Source: Halogeometricum pallidum JCM 14848 (lineage in GTDB: Archaea > Halobacteriota > Halobacteria > Halobacteriales > Haloferacaceae). From it: a stretch of DNA of 64,000 nucleotides. A program made the position numbers and the translations under genes. The stretch spans positions 138,679 to 202,678 of the forward strand of contig NZ_AOIV01000038.1 of the NCBI RefSeq assembly GCF_000337095.1, written 5' to 3'. The notes below the pieces were generated by a model that did no database searches, was not told the DNA's origin, and worked only from the letters and a program-made list of their open reading frames with translations. Shown here piece after piece: positions 1 through 9,210 of the stretch; the stretch's first letter is position 1; each line of letters opens with the position of its first letter.

Positions 1-1
1 G

Positions 2-625
2 AAGTCCGGCGGCGAGTGGGTCGACGAGGGCGGTTCGTCGTTCAGCTTCACGATCATCGCCGACTCCAAGAGCGCGCAGACGCAGGCGACGAAGGTGTTC
101 TCCGACCAACTGAGCGCCTTCGGCATCGGCACCGAGGTGCAGTCCATCGGACTGGACTACTACGCCAAACTCCAGGAGTACGAGTTCGACATCGCGTGGA
201 TATGGCACGTCGCGAGGGCGCTGTGGCATCCCACCGCGTACTACTCGAACAACTTCTACGGCGTCGAGGTCGGCGACCCCTCGAACGGCGGCGACACCGG
301 ACCGACCGGTATCCCGTTCGAGACGACGATTCCGAACCGGGTCGGCGCCGAGACGGTGTCCGGGAACGGGCAGTCGATTCAGCCGGCGAAGCTGATGGAC
401 GACCTCCCCGTCGCTCAGACGGGAGACGAGATGCAAGAGATGACCCGAACGCTGGTGCAGTGGTTCAACTACGACCTGCCGGCACTCGTCTACGTGCAGG
501 AGAACAGCGGTTACTGGGGGGACTCGCGCGACTTCACCTTCCAGATGCCCGAGGACAAATCGCTGATGTCGCGCACGAAACCCGGGCGCGTGGCGTGGCT
601 CCACGGGTGGGTCGGACAGAAGTAA
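2..625 (+). CDS. Partial ABC solute-binding protein, family 5 (C-terminal 207 aa)
   Basis: The open frame enters from the left edge and ends in TAA, so the N-terminus is missing. The product is the C-terminal third of a Dpp/Opp-type extracellular binding protein. It closely matches the end of the binding protein encoded at 9614-11452; shared stretches include ALWHPTAYYSN, TTIPN and SGNGQSIQPAKLM. It should be a membrane-anchored lipoprotein capturing oligosaccharides, or less likely peptides, outside the cell. No permease or ATPase gene follows it; a UspA gene does. Its transporter partners must lie to the left, or it may share those of the locus at 9.6-15.7 kb. The substrate is inferred from neighbours only. 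Confidence 0.9.
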   Translation, partial: KSGGEWVDEGGSSFSFTIIADSKSAQTQATKVFSDQLSAFGIGTEVQSIGLDYYAKLQEYEFDIAWIWHVARALWHPTAYYSNNFYGVEVGDPSNGGDTGPTGIPFETTIPNRVGAETVSGNGQSIQPAKLMDDLPVAQTGDEMQEMTRTLVQWFNYDLPALVYVQENSGYWGDSRDFTFQMPEDKSLMSRTKPGRVAWLHGWVGQK

Positions 626-749
626 CGCGCAGATACGAACCGGCGACGACCGAAAGCCGCCTCAAGCGGCCGTGATAGCCGCGCGCACGCCGTCCCCCTC
701 GCGTTCCGTCGGTGGATTTATGTCGGCTCGAGGGGTGTGCTACTCGTAT

Positions 750-1199
750 ATGAAGCGAGGATTAGTCGTCGTCGAGGAGTCCGAAGAGTACCGCGAACTC
801 CTGCACGAGGCCGGCGAGCACGCGTCCGGGGCGGACGCCGACCTCCTCTTTCTGGTGACGCTCACCGACGAGGAGTACGAGGCCGACGTCGAGACGCTCG
901 AATCCATCAAGTCGGTGGAGGACGTGAGCTACGACGTGTTCGCCACGGCGGAGAAGAGCGTTCGCGACGCGGTGGACGACGTGCTCTCGGAGTACGACGT
1001 GGAGTACGACATCCGAGTCAGGGTCGTCAGCGACGACAAACGGGCTCAGGCGGTCGTCGACGTGGGAGACGAGGAGGGTTGCGACCACGCGTTCATCCTC
1101 GGCCGACAGCGCTCGCCCACGGGGAAGGCGCTGTTCGGCGACTTCGCGCAGAGAGTTATCCTCAACTTCGACGGGTTCGTGACGATAGCCACCGCTTGA
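750..1199 (+). CDS. Universal stress protein UspA family (149 aa)
   Basis: A small single-domain UspA-fold protein. The conserved C-terminal nucleotide-binding loop is visible as GRQRSPTGKALFGD, followed by AQR and a hydrophobic strand (LNFDGFVTIAT). The ATG at 750 is chosen because the product then begins directly with the first beta strand (MKRGLVVVEES); longer in-frame extensions add non-homologous arginine-rich residues. It follows the partial binding protein by 124 bp in the same direction. A clear paralogue at 47609-48073 sits in the galacturonate module, so both copies are associated with sugar catabolic genes. The specific role and ligand are unknown. Confidence 0.85.
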   Translation: MKRGLVVVEESEEYRELLHEAGEHASGADADLLFLVTLTDEEYEADVETLESIKSVEDVSYDVFATAEKSVRDAVDDVLSEYDVEYDIRVRVVSDDKRAQAVVDVGDEEGCDHAFILGRQRSPTGKALFGDFAQRVILNFDGFVTIATA

Positions 1200-1666
1200 T
1201 ACGTCCGTCGCGCGTCGATTGGCGCACGGCGTCACCTCCGCTGTCGAAGCCACGCACCGAGGTACCGCGCTTCGGCACTACGCATCCGGCTTCGTCGGAC
1301 GCCCCGTCCGATATAGTCGGAATCGCCCGTTCGAGTAGTCGTTTCGTCGGCTGATCGACTTTCGGCGTATGCTTCGTCGCGAGAGCTATTCCAGCATTTT
1401 TGCGGCGTCAGTCGCCCACTTTGTCGAATCCGGACGGACGGGGGTTCAGCGCTTCGCGACTCGACCGTTACAAAGTTAGTTTCGTAATTGTTACGTCGGA
1501 TCGAACGTCGAAGGTCGGGGAGCGCATCCGGCATCATCGGACACATCGGCGAAGTCGTTCAGTCGAAAACGGAGGTGAGCGGAACGAGATAGACGGTTTC
1601 CGGACGCGATATTCGAGTTCGATTGCCGTCCGACGATACCGGAAGCGTGCCGGCGGACGTTGCCCC
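1200..1666. other. Convergent intergenic gap without a supported gene
   Basis: This gap lies between the 3' ends of the UspA gene and the GH78 gene. Six-frame reading gives only arginine/serine-rich frames without family motifs. A small AT-richer patch at about 1470-1500 contains two GTTAC words around a GTAATTG core. No gene or terminator hairpin is supported. Confidence 0.5.
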
Positions 1667-4387
1667 TCACTCGACGGAGAACCGGAACGTCCCCGCCGTC
1701 ACGTCGACCGCGAGTTCGCCGTCAGTGCGGTCGAAATCGACGCCGGCGACGCCGGCGACGTCCGCGTCGGTGCACCCGTCGGCGGTCACGAGGAGTTCGC
1801 CGTCGACGGAGGCGGTCGTTTCAGCGGGAACGGGCAGCGAGACGGTCGCCTCAGCGTTCCACGGAACCGTCAACGAGATCGAGAACGCTCCGTCGGTGCG
1901 TTCCCACGCCACCTCCAGCGGACCGTACTCCGTCGGCACGCGACCGGTCGCCGATCGAAGGCCGTCGGTCGGCGGTCGGATCCGAAACTGCCCGACGGCC
2001 GCGTCGTCGAACTCGACGCCGAGCAGAACGCGCTGGACGTACGCGAGGACGGTCGCGCCCATCGCGTGCGATTCGCTCCGGTTCCGCCGTTCGCGGTCCG
2101 GCAGGTCCCCGTCGCGACAGTGCCACGTCTCCCACGTGAACGTTCCACCCCGCGCGAGGATGTTCGCCCACCCGTCGTCCTCGGCGTTCGTGAGGAGGTC
2201 GACCATCGCCGCGGGCCGGTCGCTCGCCTCGAACGCCTGCAGGAGCCACGGTACCATCATCGGTCCCATACGCATCCCGACGTCGGCGACGTAGTCCGCC
2301 ACGCGGCCGACTGCTTTCTCGGGCACGACTCCGAACGCGAGAGCGAGAGCGTTCGCGTGCTGGGAGGCGTGCTCGCTCGTGCCCTCGGCGTCGCAGCCGT
2401 CGACGAACAGGTCTCCGTCGTAGAGGCGGTCGACGACGGCCGATTCCAACTCCTCGCGCCGGCGGCGGAAGTACGCCAGTTCCGGGTCCGGGCGGCCGAG
2501 TTCCGCGCCGATGCGCTCGGCCCGCCGGAGGGTGTTCACGCCGAGCAGGTTGACCGTCGTTCGGGCGGGCCACTCGCGGTCGTAGCCGTAGCGCATCTCT
2601 GCGGGCCAGTCCACGATACCCTCCTCGTACGGTCCCCCCTCGCCGCCGCTCAGGTTCGTCACGAGGCCCGTCTCGGCGTCGACGTGACGGACGACGTAGT
2701 CGGCGACGGCGCGGACGACGGGGTACGCGGTCTCCAGTACGGTTCGGTCGTCCGAGACGAGGTAGTACCGCCACACCCACTCCGGAAACGACTCGGTGAA
2801 ATCGGGGATGTCTCGTTTCCCGTCGCCGTTCGGGTACACCGCGTTCAGCCGCCCGCTCTCCGCCCAGTAGCGGTAGTGCGATTGGACGAACTCCTCGATG
2901 GCCTGCCTGCTCAACCGACGTTCGCCGAAGGCGCGCGTCGTCACCCGGGAGATGTTGAGCGCGTCCATCAGGAACTGCCCCTTCTCCCGCGTGGGCGTGT
3001 CGACGAACTGCTCCTGTGAGCCGTACAGCGCCGAGTGCCGCGCCAGTTCGAACACCTCGTCCACCGTCTCGTCCGAGGACTCGAACGTCGCCGCCTGCGG
3101 GTCGGGAACCTCGTTGTGGCGGGCGACCACTTTCACCTGGTCGAGCGAGAGGTCCTCGCCCGGGTCGTCCACTTGGAGGTATCGGAATCCGAGGTAGTGG
3201 AACGGGCGGAACGTCTGTTCGCCGTCGCGCTGAACGCACGCATAGCGCATATCCGTCCACTGCGTTCCGTCGTCCTCCGAGACCGACCCGTCGGATTCGC
3301 GGCGATAACCGGCCCGCATCTCGACGCGCCGGCCGTCGACGCCCGACTCGAAGCGGACGACGGGGACGCCGGCGTAGACGCGCCCGAAGTCGAACACCAA
3401 CGCGTCGGTGTCGAGACGCTCCACGGAGTCGGGAACGACGGCGTGCCGCTCGATTCGTCGGTTCTGCGCGACCAGTCGCTCCCAGGGGTCGGTCGGGTGC
3501 TCGCCGAGGACTTCGACGGCGTCCCACGAGGCGTCGTCGAACTCCGGTCGACTCCACCCGTCGGGTCGGCGGCGCTGGTCGACGACCTCGACCGGTTCCG
3601 CTATCTCGCCGTTGCGGAGGGGGGCGTCGACCCACGGACCTTCGCGCGCCCGCCACGACCCGTCCGTCACGACGACCCGTCGGCTTCCGTCGGCGAGTTC
3701 GGCGACGAGTCGGAGTATCAGTCCGGGTTCGGCCTCGGGTCGGCCCTGTCCCTCGCCGTTCCACGTGTGCAGGACGCCGAGAGCGTTCCCGCCCGCGTTC
3801 AACGCCTCCGTCACGTCGACGGTCTTGTAGTACTGGTAATCGGGGTACGCGAACGACTGCCCGCGGTCGACCACGCTCCCGTTGACCGAGAGCGCGCACT
3901 GGTGACTGGCGGAGACGTGGACGCGGGCGCGTTCGACGGCGGCGTCGAGCGCTATCTCCCTGCGGAAGTAGGAGAAGCGTCCTCGCTCGAATTCCCCGTC
4001 TTCGGGCCGTCGAATCCACGACGCCTCCCAGTCGTCCGTACCGAGAGGACCCATCTCCCAGGTCGCCGGGTCGCTCCACTCGCTCGCGGCCCCCGTCTCG
4101 TCCCACACGCGAACCTTCCAGTGGTATCGCTCCTCGGACGTCAGGGGAGCGCCGTCGTACTCGACGGCCGGCCGAGTCGTCGTTCGCTTCCCGGTGTCCC
4201 ACACGTCTCCCTCGTCGGCGTCGAGTCGCTCTCTCGTCGACGCGACGAGGACGCGAAACGCCGTCTGTCTCGCTTCCCGCCTGTCCGTCTCGACTCGCCA
4301 CCGGAGGCACGGGTTGGTCTCGTCGATACCGAGCGGGTCCGACGCGTACTCGGTCCTCAGACCGGTCGGACTGTCGTCTGCCGTCAT
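1667..4387 (-). CDS. Alpha-L-rhamnosidase, GH78 (906 aa)
   Basis: This enzyme releases terminal alpha-L-rhamnose from rhamnogalacturonan or rhamnosylated oligosaccharides. The N-terminal beta-sandwich part includes a YHWKVRVWDETG segment, and the later (alpha/alpha)6 barrel follows the usual GH78 order. The expected acid motif is present as DTPTREKGQF near residue 461, with a WETWH motif near 749 and SESHAMG after it. No signal peptide is seen, so it probably works in the cytoplasm on imported oligomers. The ATG at 4387 is preferred over an upstream in-frame ATG because a TATA-like CGTTTATCAC lies 27 nt before it. It is divergent from the GH28 gene. A second, more distant GH78 lies at 25785-29060. 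Confidence 0.88.
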   Translation of the reverse strand: MTADDSPTGLRTEYASDPLGIDETNPCLRWRVETDRREARQTAFRVLVASTRERLDADEGDVWDTGKRTTTRPAVEYDGAPLTSEERYHWKVRVWDETGAASEWSDPATWEMGPLGTDDWEASWIRRPEDGEFERGRFSYFRREIALDAAVERARVHVSASHQCALSVNGSVVDRGQSFAYPDYQYYKTVDVTEALNAGGNALGVLHTWNGEGQGRPEAEPGLILRLVAELADGSRRVVVTDGSWRAREGPWVDAPLRNGEIAEPVEVVDQRRRPDGWSRPEFDDASWDAVEVLGEHPTDPWERLVAQNRRIERHAVVPDSVERLDTDALVFDFGRVYAGVPVVRFESGVDGRRVEMRAGYRRESDGSVSEDDGTQWTDMRYACVQRDGEQTFRPFHYLGFRYLQVDDPGEDLSLDQVKVVARHNEVPDPQAATFESSDETVDEVFELARHSALYGSQEQFVDTPTREKGQFLMDALNISRVTTRAFGERRLSRQAIEEFVQSHYRYWAESGRLNAVYPNGDGKRDIPDFTESFPEWVWRYYLVSDDRTVLETAYPVVRAVADYVVRHVDAETGLVTNLSGGEGGPYEEGIVDWPAEMRYGYDREWPARTTVNLLGVNTLRRAERIGAELGRPDPELAYFRRRREELESAVVDRLYDGDLFVDGCDAEGTSEHASQHANALALAFGVVPEKAVGRVADYVADVGMRMGPMMVPWLLQAFEASDRPAAMVDLLTNAEDDGWANILARGGTFTWETWHCRDGDLPDRERRNRSESHAMGATVLAYVQRVLLGVEFDDAAVGQFRIRPPTDGLRSATGRVPTEYGPLEVAWERTDGAFSISLTVPWNAEATVSLPVPAETTASVDGELLVTADGCTDADVAGVAGVDFDRTDGELAVDVTAGTFRFSVE

Positions 4388-4410
4388 ACGTCGTCGATTG
4401 GACAGTCCGC

Positions 4411-4420
4411 GTGATAAACG
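4411..4420 (-). promoter_or_regulatory. TATA-like box for the GH78 gene
   Basis: CGTTTATCAC on the minus strand is centred about 27 nt upstream of the ATG at 4387, which fits a leaderless transcript. Confidence 0.5.
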
Positions 4421-4480
4421 TACGTCATCCGCGCGGGAAGGGTGGATATCGATCGGACGTTCGGACGGAGAAAAGCACCG

Positions 4481-4491
4481 CAATAGCTATC
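4481..4491 (+). promoter_or_regulatory. TATA-like box for the GH28 gene
   Basis: CAATAGCTATC is centred about 28-30 nt before the ATG at 4516 and forms a compact divergent promoter region with the box at 4411-4420. Confidence 0.4.
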
Positions 4492-4515
4492 CGAAACGCT
4501 TCCGAGACACGCGCT

Positions 4516-6123
4516 ATGGACGCTCACTCGACCGTCTCGGTTCGGGAGTACGACGACGGCGCCGAGACGGACACGGACGCGTTTCAGCGCGCGATAGACG
4601 CCTGCGCCGACGGGGGAGGAGGGACGGTCTCGGTCCCCGCCGGGGAGTTCGTCGTCGGGACGATACACCTCAGAAGCCACGTCACGCTCGAACTCGTCGC
4701 CGGGGCGACGGTGTTCGCCGCGTTCGGCGAGGAGGCGTACGACGACGACCGAATCGGACCGGACGGCGAACGGCCGTTCCTCGTCGCCGACGGCGTCGAG
4801 AACGTCGCCATCGAGGGGCGGGGGACGTTCGACGGACGGGGGACCGAGTTCATGCTGATGGACACGCCCATCCGCGGCCACTCCGACGAGAGCGGGACGC
4901 ACCCGCTGGTCTCGAACGGCGCGCACCGCGCGCGGCAGGGCGAGTCGTACCTCGACCGTTCGGCGGGCACCGACGAGTGGCCGGTGGCGAAGCCCGACTT
5001 CCGCCCCGGCCCGATGTTCCTGTTCGAGGACTGTGAGAACGTCCTCGTCCGAGGAGTCACGCTCCGAGATATGCCGGCTTGGACGGTGAGCGTCCACGAT
5101 ACCGACGAGGTAGATATCGTCGGCGTGGACATCGACAACCACCTCAGGATACCGAACTGCGACGGCGTGTCGGTGATGAACTCACGGAACGTGCACGTCT
5201 CCGACTGCACGATACGGGCCTGCGACGACGCCATCACGGTCGGGACGCGCGCGGAAAGCGACCGGCCGACGGAGGGCGTGACCGTGACGAACTGCACGCT
5301 CACGTCCAGCGCTTGCGCCATCAAGTTCGGCTCCGAGACCGCACGGGACGTGCGGAACTGCACGTTCGAGAACTGCGTCGTCACCGAGTCGAACCGCGGA
5401 CTCGGAATCCAGCACCGCGACGGCGGCGCGTTGGAGGACGTGCTGTTCTCGAACATCGTCGTGGAGACGCACCTCCTCCCCGGTCCGTGGTGGGGGAAGG
5501 GAGAGCCCATCTACGTGACCTCAGTCCCGAGAGACGAGTCGACGAGCGTCGGCCCCGTCCGGAACGTCCGCTTCTCGAACATCCTCGCGCGGAGCGAGAA
5601 CGGAGCGCTCGTCTACGCCCACGAGAGCGCCGACGTGCGGGGGATGACGTTCGACGGCGTCGACATCAGCGTCCGGGGCGGAGAACACGCCGGCGCCGTC
5701 GGCGGGAACTTCGACCTCCAACCCACGTCGGCCGTCCCGCCGATACAGAAACGGGATATCGCGGGGGTCCACGTCGAGAACGCCCGAGACGTCGACCTCC
5801 GGGACATCTCGGTCGAGTGGGAGGGCGACGTGCCCGACTACTACGAGAACGGCCTCCGGTGCGTCGGCGTCGAGGGCCTGCGCGTCGACGGCTTCGCGGG
5901 GCGACAGGCTCACCGCGAGTCGAAGGCGGCGGCGGTCGACCTGCACGACGCGGCGTCGGTGAGCGTTCGGGACTGCCGCGCACGGGACGGAACCGGGACG
6001 TTCCTCGCCGCGACGGGCGTCACCGACGCCCGCCTGTTCGCCGGCAACGACCTCGCCGACGCGACGTCCACCGTCGAGGGGGACGCCGATTTCCGGACGA
6101 GCGGAAACCTCCCGCCGCGCTGA
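4516..6123 (+). CDS. GH28 polygalacturonase-like glycoside hydrolase (535 aa)
   Basis: This is a right-handed parallel beta-helix protein with a GH28-type start (TDTDAFQRAIDACADGGGG). The GH28 active-site region is recognisable as NCDG near residue 214 followed by CDDAITVG near 236, which supplies the catalytic Asp pair. It likely hydrolyses galacturonan or rhamnogalacturonan oligomers, probably exo-acting. There is no signal peptide, so the enzyme should be intracellular and act on imported fragments. The ATG at 4516 is selected because the product starts at the conserved N-terminal strand and a TATA-like box lies upstream. It lies divergently beside a GH78 rhamnosidase and upstream of an exported beta-helix protein. 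The exact linkage cleaved is not determined. Confidence 0.85.
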   Translation: MDAHSTVSVREYDDGAETDTDAFQRAIDACADGGGGTVSVPAGEFVVGTIHLRSHVTLELVAGATVFAAFGEEAYDDDRIGPDGERPFLVADGVENVAIEGRGTFDGRGTEFMLMDTPIRGHSDESGTHPLVSNGAHRARQGESYLDRSAGTDEWPVAKPDFRPGPMFLFEDCENVLVRGVTLRDMPAWTVSVHDTDEVDIVGVDIDNHLRIPNCDGVSVMNSRNVHVSDCTIRACDDAITVGTRAESDRPTEGVTVTNCTLTSSACAIKFGSETARDVRNCTFENCVVTESNRGLGIQHRDGGALEDVLFSNIVVETHLLPGPWWGKGEPIYVTSVPRDESTSVGPVRNVRFSNILARSENGALVYAHESADVRGMTFDGVDISVRGGEHAGAVGGNFDLQPTSAVPPIQKRDIAGVHVENARDVDLRDISVEWEGDVPDYYENGLRCVGVEGLRVDGFAGRQAHRESKAAAVDLHDAASVSVRDCRARDGTGTFLAATGVTDARLFAGNDLADATSTVEGDADFRTSGNLPPR

Positions 6124-6181
6124 ATCACCGGGGACGACGTTCGGGAGGAAATTATATGTTCGATGAATATGATTACGATCT

Positions 6182-7891
6182 GTGACGACGAGACAGCGCG
6201 ATACCGAGACAGACAGCGGAAGCGACGACGACGAACTGAGCCTCACGCGACGGACGGCGCTCGCACTGTTCGGGGCGGCCGGAACCGGTGCGGCGGCGAC
6301 CGGACGCGCCGATGCGACGGCGGGGACGGAACCGAAGCAGATGGACGACGGGCCGTCCGGTCGGCCGTGGAACCGCGACGTGGACGCCGGCGGTCACAGC
6401 CTCGACAACCTCGGCTCCATCGACGTCGACCACGTCCACACGCCCGCGCGAGCAGCAGACGTGGTCGTCTGGAAGGACGAAGAGGGCGTCTTCCACGCCG
6501 ACGGGCCGGACGACCGGATCGCCAGCGGCGAGGACGTGTTGACCGCCGCGCAGGCCGCAGTCGACGGCCTCACCGACGACCGCGACTGGAAAGAGACCGT
6601 CTCAATCGTCTCCCCGGGGTCGGTCCCGTACAACGACGGCGAGTTCCGTAGCATCGAACTCCCGAGTCACACGGTGCTGGACGTGGCCGCTCCCCTCTCC
6701 TTCGAGTACGAGTCCGGGGAATACTCGAACGCCATCGCGGTGACTGCCACCGACGCCGAGCACGTCGAGGTGCCGCAGTTGACCGTCGAGGGGGGGCCGT
6801 GGATGGCGCTGCGGTTCCAGCGCTGTTCGAACGTTCGAATCGGCGACGTGACCGTCCTGTACGACGAGGACGCGGACACCAACGACGGCGTCCGAATCGA
6901 CAACGGCTACGACATCGGCACGCCGAAGCGCTGCGAGGACGTTCGCATCGAGTCGGTCTACCTCGAAAACGGCGGTCACCACGCCGTCGAGACGTACGGC
7001 GTCGACCGGTTGCAGGTGGACCGCGTCCTCGCCACGGATATCGGAGGGTGTGCGGTGTTGCTCAACCAGACGACAGACGCAACGATAAACAGCGTCATCG
7101 GGCGAAGTCCCGGCGGTCCGGCGGGCTACCCGACGTTCCGCTTAGCGAACTTCTGCAACAACGTCTCCGTGGGGCAGGTCGTCAGCCGCGGCGGAATGAA
7201 GGGAATCATGCTTCTCACGGCGCGCAACGCCTCCATCGGTGAGGTGAACATCGTCGGCGCGAAGGACTCCGGTATCTTCGCGTCCGCGTCGTTCAACGTC
7301 AGCATCTCCGGCGGCGTCATCAAGAACTGTGAGGGCGAGGCGATACGGGTGCACGGCTACCCCGAGGGCCAATTCGACTACACGCTCCCCACCGAGGGCA
7401 TCACCGTCTCGAACGTCCGGATGCTCGACGACCGTCCCGAGGGGGAGCGAACGCAGACGCACGGGATACGGGAGACGGGGCCGACGGCGTTCGGCAACCA
7501 GTACGTCGACAACGACGTGCGGAAGGGCGGCACCGTCTCGCCCATCGCCGTCTCCTCGTCGAGTTCGGTCGTCGCCGGCAACGTCGGCGACGGCGAGGCC
7601 AGCGGTACGACGACGCTCTCACCCGGAGCGTCGCCGGCGGCCCGCGTCGAAGGTGTCAGTCCACACAAGGACGCGACCCTGGAACTTCGGGCGAAGGCGT
7701 ACGAGGGCCCCGACGCGGCGTTCGCGTGGGAGTCGTACTTCGAGTGGACCGGGGACCAGTGGGATCTCGTGGTCGAGTGGCGGACCGACCCCGGCGCGGA
7801 ACTGACGCTCGATTACGTCGTCGACCGACCGCAGGCGAACCTCGACCGTCGGCAGTTCGAGGACGACTGGGAGGATTTCCAGATGGAGTGA
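6182..7891 (+). CDS. Tat-exported right-handed beta-helix protein, pectate-lyase-like fold (569 aa)
   Basis: The N-terminus has an acidic stretch followed by a twin-arginine signal (SLTRRTALALFGAAG, RR at residues 23-24), so the protein should be folded and then exported by Tat. No lipobox cysteine is seen. The middle 400 residues show repeating short strands (VSNVR, NVSISGG, ARNASIGEV) typical of right-handed parallel beta-helix polysaccharide lyases and hydrolases. A C-terminal beta-rich domain follows. The start is GTG at 6182; nearby ATGs are out of frame. It lies 58 bp after the GH28 gene and is probably the extracellular member of this pair. Whether it is a lyase, a hydrolase or only a binding protein cannot be decided here. 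Confidence 0.75.
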   Translation: MTTRQRDTETDSGSDDDELSLTRRTALALFGAAGTGAAATGRADATAGTEPKQMDDGPSGRPWNRDVDAGGHSLDNLGSIDVDHVHTPARAADVVVWKDEEGVFHADGPDDRIASGEDVLTAAQAAVDGLTDDRDWKETVSIVSPGSVPYNDGEFRSIELPSHTVLDVAAPLSFEYESGEYSNAIAVTATDAEHVEVPQLTVEGGPWMALRFQRCSNVRIGDVTVLYDEDADTNDGVRIDNGYDIGTPKRCEDVRIESVYLENGGHHAVETYGVDRLQVDRVLATDIGGCAVLLNQTTDATINSVIGRSPGGPAGYPTFRLANFCNNVSVGQVVSRGGMKGIMLLTARNASIGEVNIVGAKDSGIFASASFNVSISGGVIKNCEGEAIRVHGYPEGQFDYTLPTEGITVSNVRMLDDRPEGERTQTHGIRETGPTAFGNQYVDNDVRKGGTVSPIAVSSSSSVVAGNVGDGEASGTTTLSPGASPAARVEGVSPHKDATLELRAKAYEGPDAAFAWESYFEWTGDQWDLVVEWRTDPGAELTLDYVVDRPQANLDRRQFEDDWEDFQME

Positions 7892-7918
7892 AGTACCGCC
7901 AACGCGAACGACGGGCCG

Positions 7919-9112
7919 TCAGTCCACTCGTAGACCGGGCCCGTCGTACCGCGGGAGGTCGGAGAAGTTGTCCGGAATCGCCGCGAGGTATATCTCCGAC
8001 CCGGCACCTCCGCGGGTGCTGTCGAAGACGACGCTGTCGCCGTCCGGACTGAGCCGCGAGTGCGGGTGGGCGTCGGCGTCGCTCTGCCACCCGTGGGTAG
8101 CCAGCATGCGCGGCGTCTCGTAGGTTCCCGCCTCCTCGTCCCAGCGCCAGAGGAGGTCGTACGGGACGCCGCGGTGGGTCCCGTCGCCGACGACGAGGTC
8201 GCGTGTGTTGCTGTGAAAGTGCGTGTAGACGTCGGGCGCGGGCGCCTCTCGTCGGTCCTCGTTGTCGTACCGCACCTGCCCGAAGAACGCGTCGGGGTCG
8301 TCCCGGTCGCCGCGCCACCCGTGGTAGCCCACGTACTCGCCGTCGGCCAACCAGTACTCGTGACCGACCGCTTCGCCCTCCTCGGTGGGCCGGATTCGCC
8401 ACGTGTCGCCCGACTCCAGATCGAGACCCCACACCCGGTCGACCCGCTCCCAGATACCCTCCTCGCAGTAAGTGACCAGTTCGGGGCGCGTCGGGGAGGC
8501 GTTGACGTGGTTGAGCCATCGATTCTCGTCGACGTGGACGGTCGGATCGCCGCCCGAGATGGGAACCGAGATCACCTTCGAGTTGGCCTCCGCGTTCATG
8601 CGGGCCTCCATCCACCGCTCTCGGTCCTCGTCGTCGCGTTCGAGGTCGACGCGCTCGGAGATGGCCGCGACGACACGCTCGCCGTCGGCAGTTATCGCCG
8701 CGTGACTCCCGCCGTAGCCGTCCGGAAGGCGGTACAGCGGTGCGAGCGTCTCCCGGTCGAGGTCGAACGCGACGAGGCGGTTCTCGACCCAGAAAGCGGC
8801 GACGCCGGCCCCGGGGTGACACGTGATGCCCGAGAGGGGGGACGGGAGGTCGGTCAACTGGCGTATTCCGCCGGTTTCGAGGTCGACCGAGTAGAGGTCG
8901 ATGCCGTTCCCGCCGCGCGTCGACCGGAACAGGAGCCGTCGACCGTCGTCGTACCAACTCGGTTCCGTGAAGTAGAGGTGCCAGCTGTCGCCCTCCTCGC
9001 AGTCGGTGAGCTGACGGACCCGCGCGCCCGTGTCGGGGTCGTCGTACGTCCGCCACTCGGTGGGGAGTTCTCGACCGGCGTCGGGTCCCTGAACGAGGTC
9101 GTCGTCGTGCAT
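7919..9112 (-). CDS. ogl: Oligogalacturonate lyase, PL22 family (397 aa)
   Basis: This cytoplasmic enzyme splits short (un)saturated oligogalacturonates by beta-elimination to 5-keto-4-deoxyuronate. It shows the beta-propeller family hallmarks HLYFTEPSW at residues 45-53, a FRSTRGG blade motif, YTHFHSNTRDLVVGD near residue 294, and a C-terminal metal-site segment with Gln and HPHSRLSPDG. Length matches the family (about 390 aa). No signal peptide is present. A TATA-like TTTATTAC lies 27 nt upstream of the ATG. The gene converges on the exported beta-helix gene with a 27-bp gap. It is one of the clearest markers that the region handles homogalacturonan fragments. Confidence 0.92.
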   Translation of the reverse strand: MHDDDLVQGPDAGRELPTEWRTYDDPDTGARVRQLTDCEEGDSWHLYFTEPSWYDDGRRLLFRSTRGGNGIDLYSVDLETGGIRQLTDLPSPLSGITCHPGAGVAAFWVENRLVAFDLDRETLAPLYRLPDGYGGSHAAITADGERVVAAISERVDLERDDEDRERWMEARMNAEANSKVISVPISGGDPTVHVDENRWLNHVNASPTRPELVTYCEEGIWERVDRVWGLDLESGDTWRIRPTEEGEAVGHEYWLADGEYVGYHGWRGDRDDPDAFFGQVRYDNEDRREAPAPDVYTHFHSNTRDLVVGDGTHRGVPYDLLWRWDEEAGTYETPRMLATHGWQSDADAHPHSRLSPDGDSVVFDSTRGGAGSEIYLAAIPDNFSDLPRYDGPGLRVD

Positions 9113-9135
9113 CGAGTATCCGTACCCGACAGCGC

Positions 9136-9143
9136 GTAATAAA
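9136..9143 (-). promoter_or_regulatory. TATA-like box for oligogalacturonate lyase
   Basis: TTTATTAC on the minus strand is centred 27 nt upstream of the start codon at 9112. Confidence 0.5.
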
Positions 9144-9210
9144 TCCGCTCCGTCGACCGAGAGACGCGACCCGTCGTACGTTTGATAAGCACCGGTTGCG
9201 AAAGGTCGCT

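Noticed and set aside
1232..1546. Minus-strand frame of 104 codons between UspA and GH78
   Set aside because: Serine/arginine-rich without motif; start region lacks a promoter-like element; judged a chance frame.
1400..3019. Long plus-strand open frame (539 codons) and other long frames antisense to the GH78 gene
   Set aside because: The GC-rich, strongly biased codon use of the real minus-strand gene produces long open antisense frames. The products are Arg/Val-rich without motifs.
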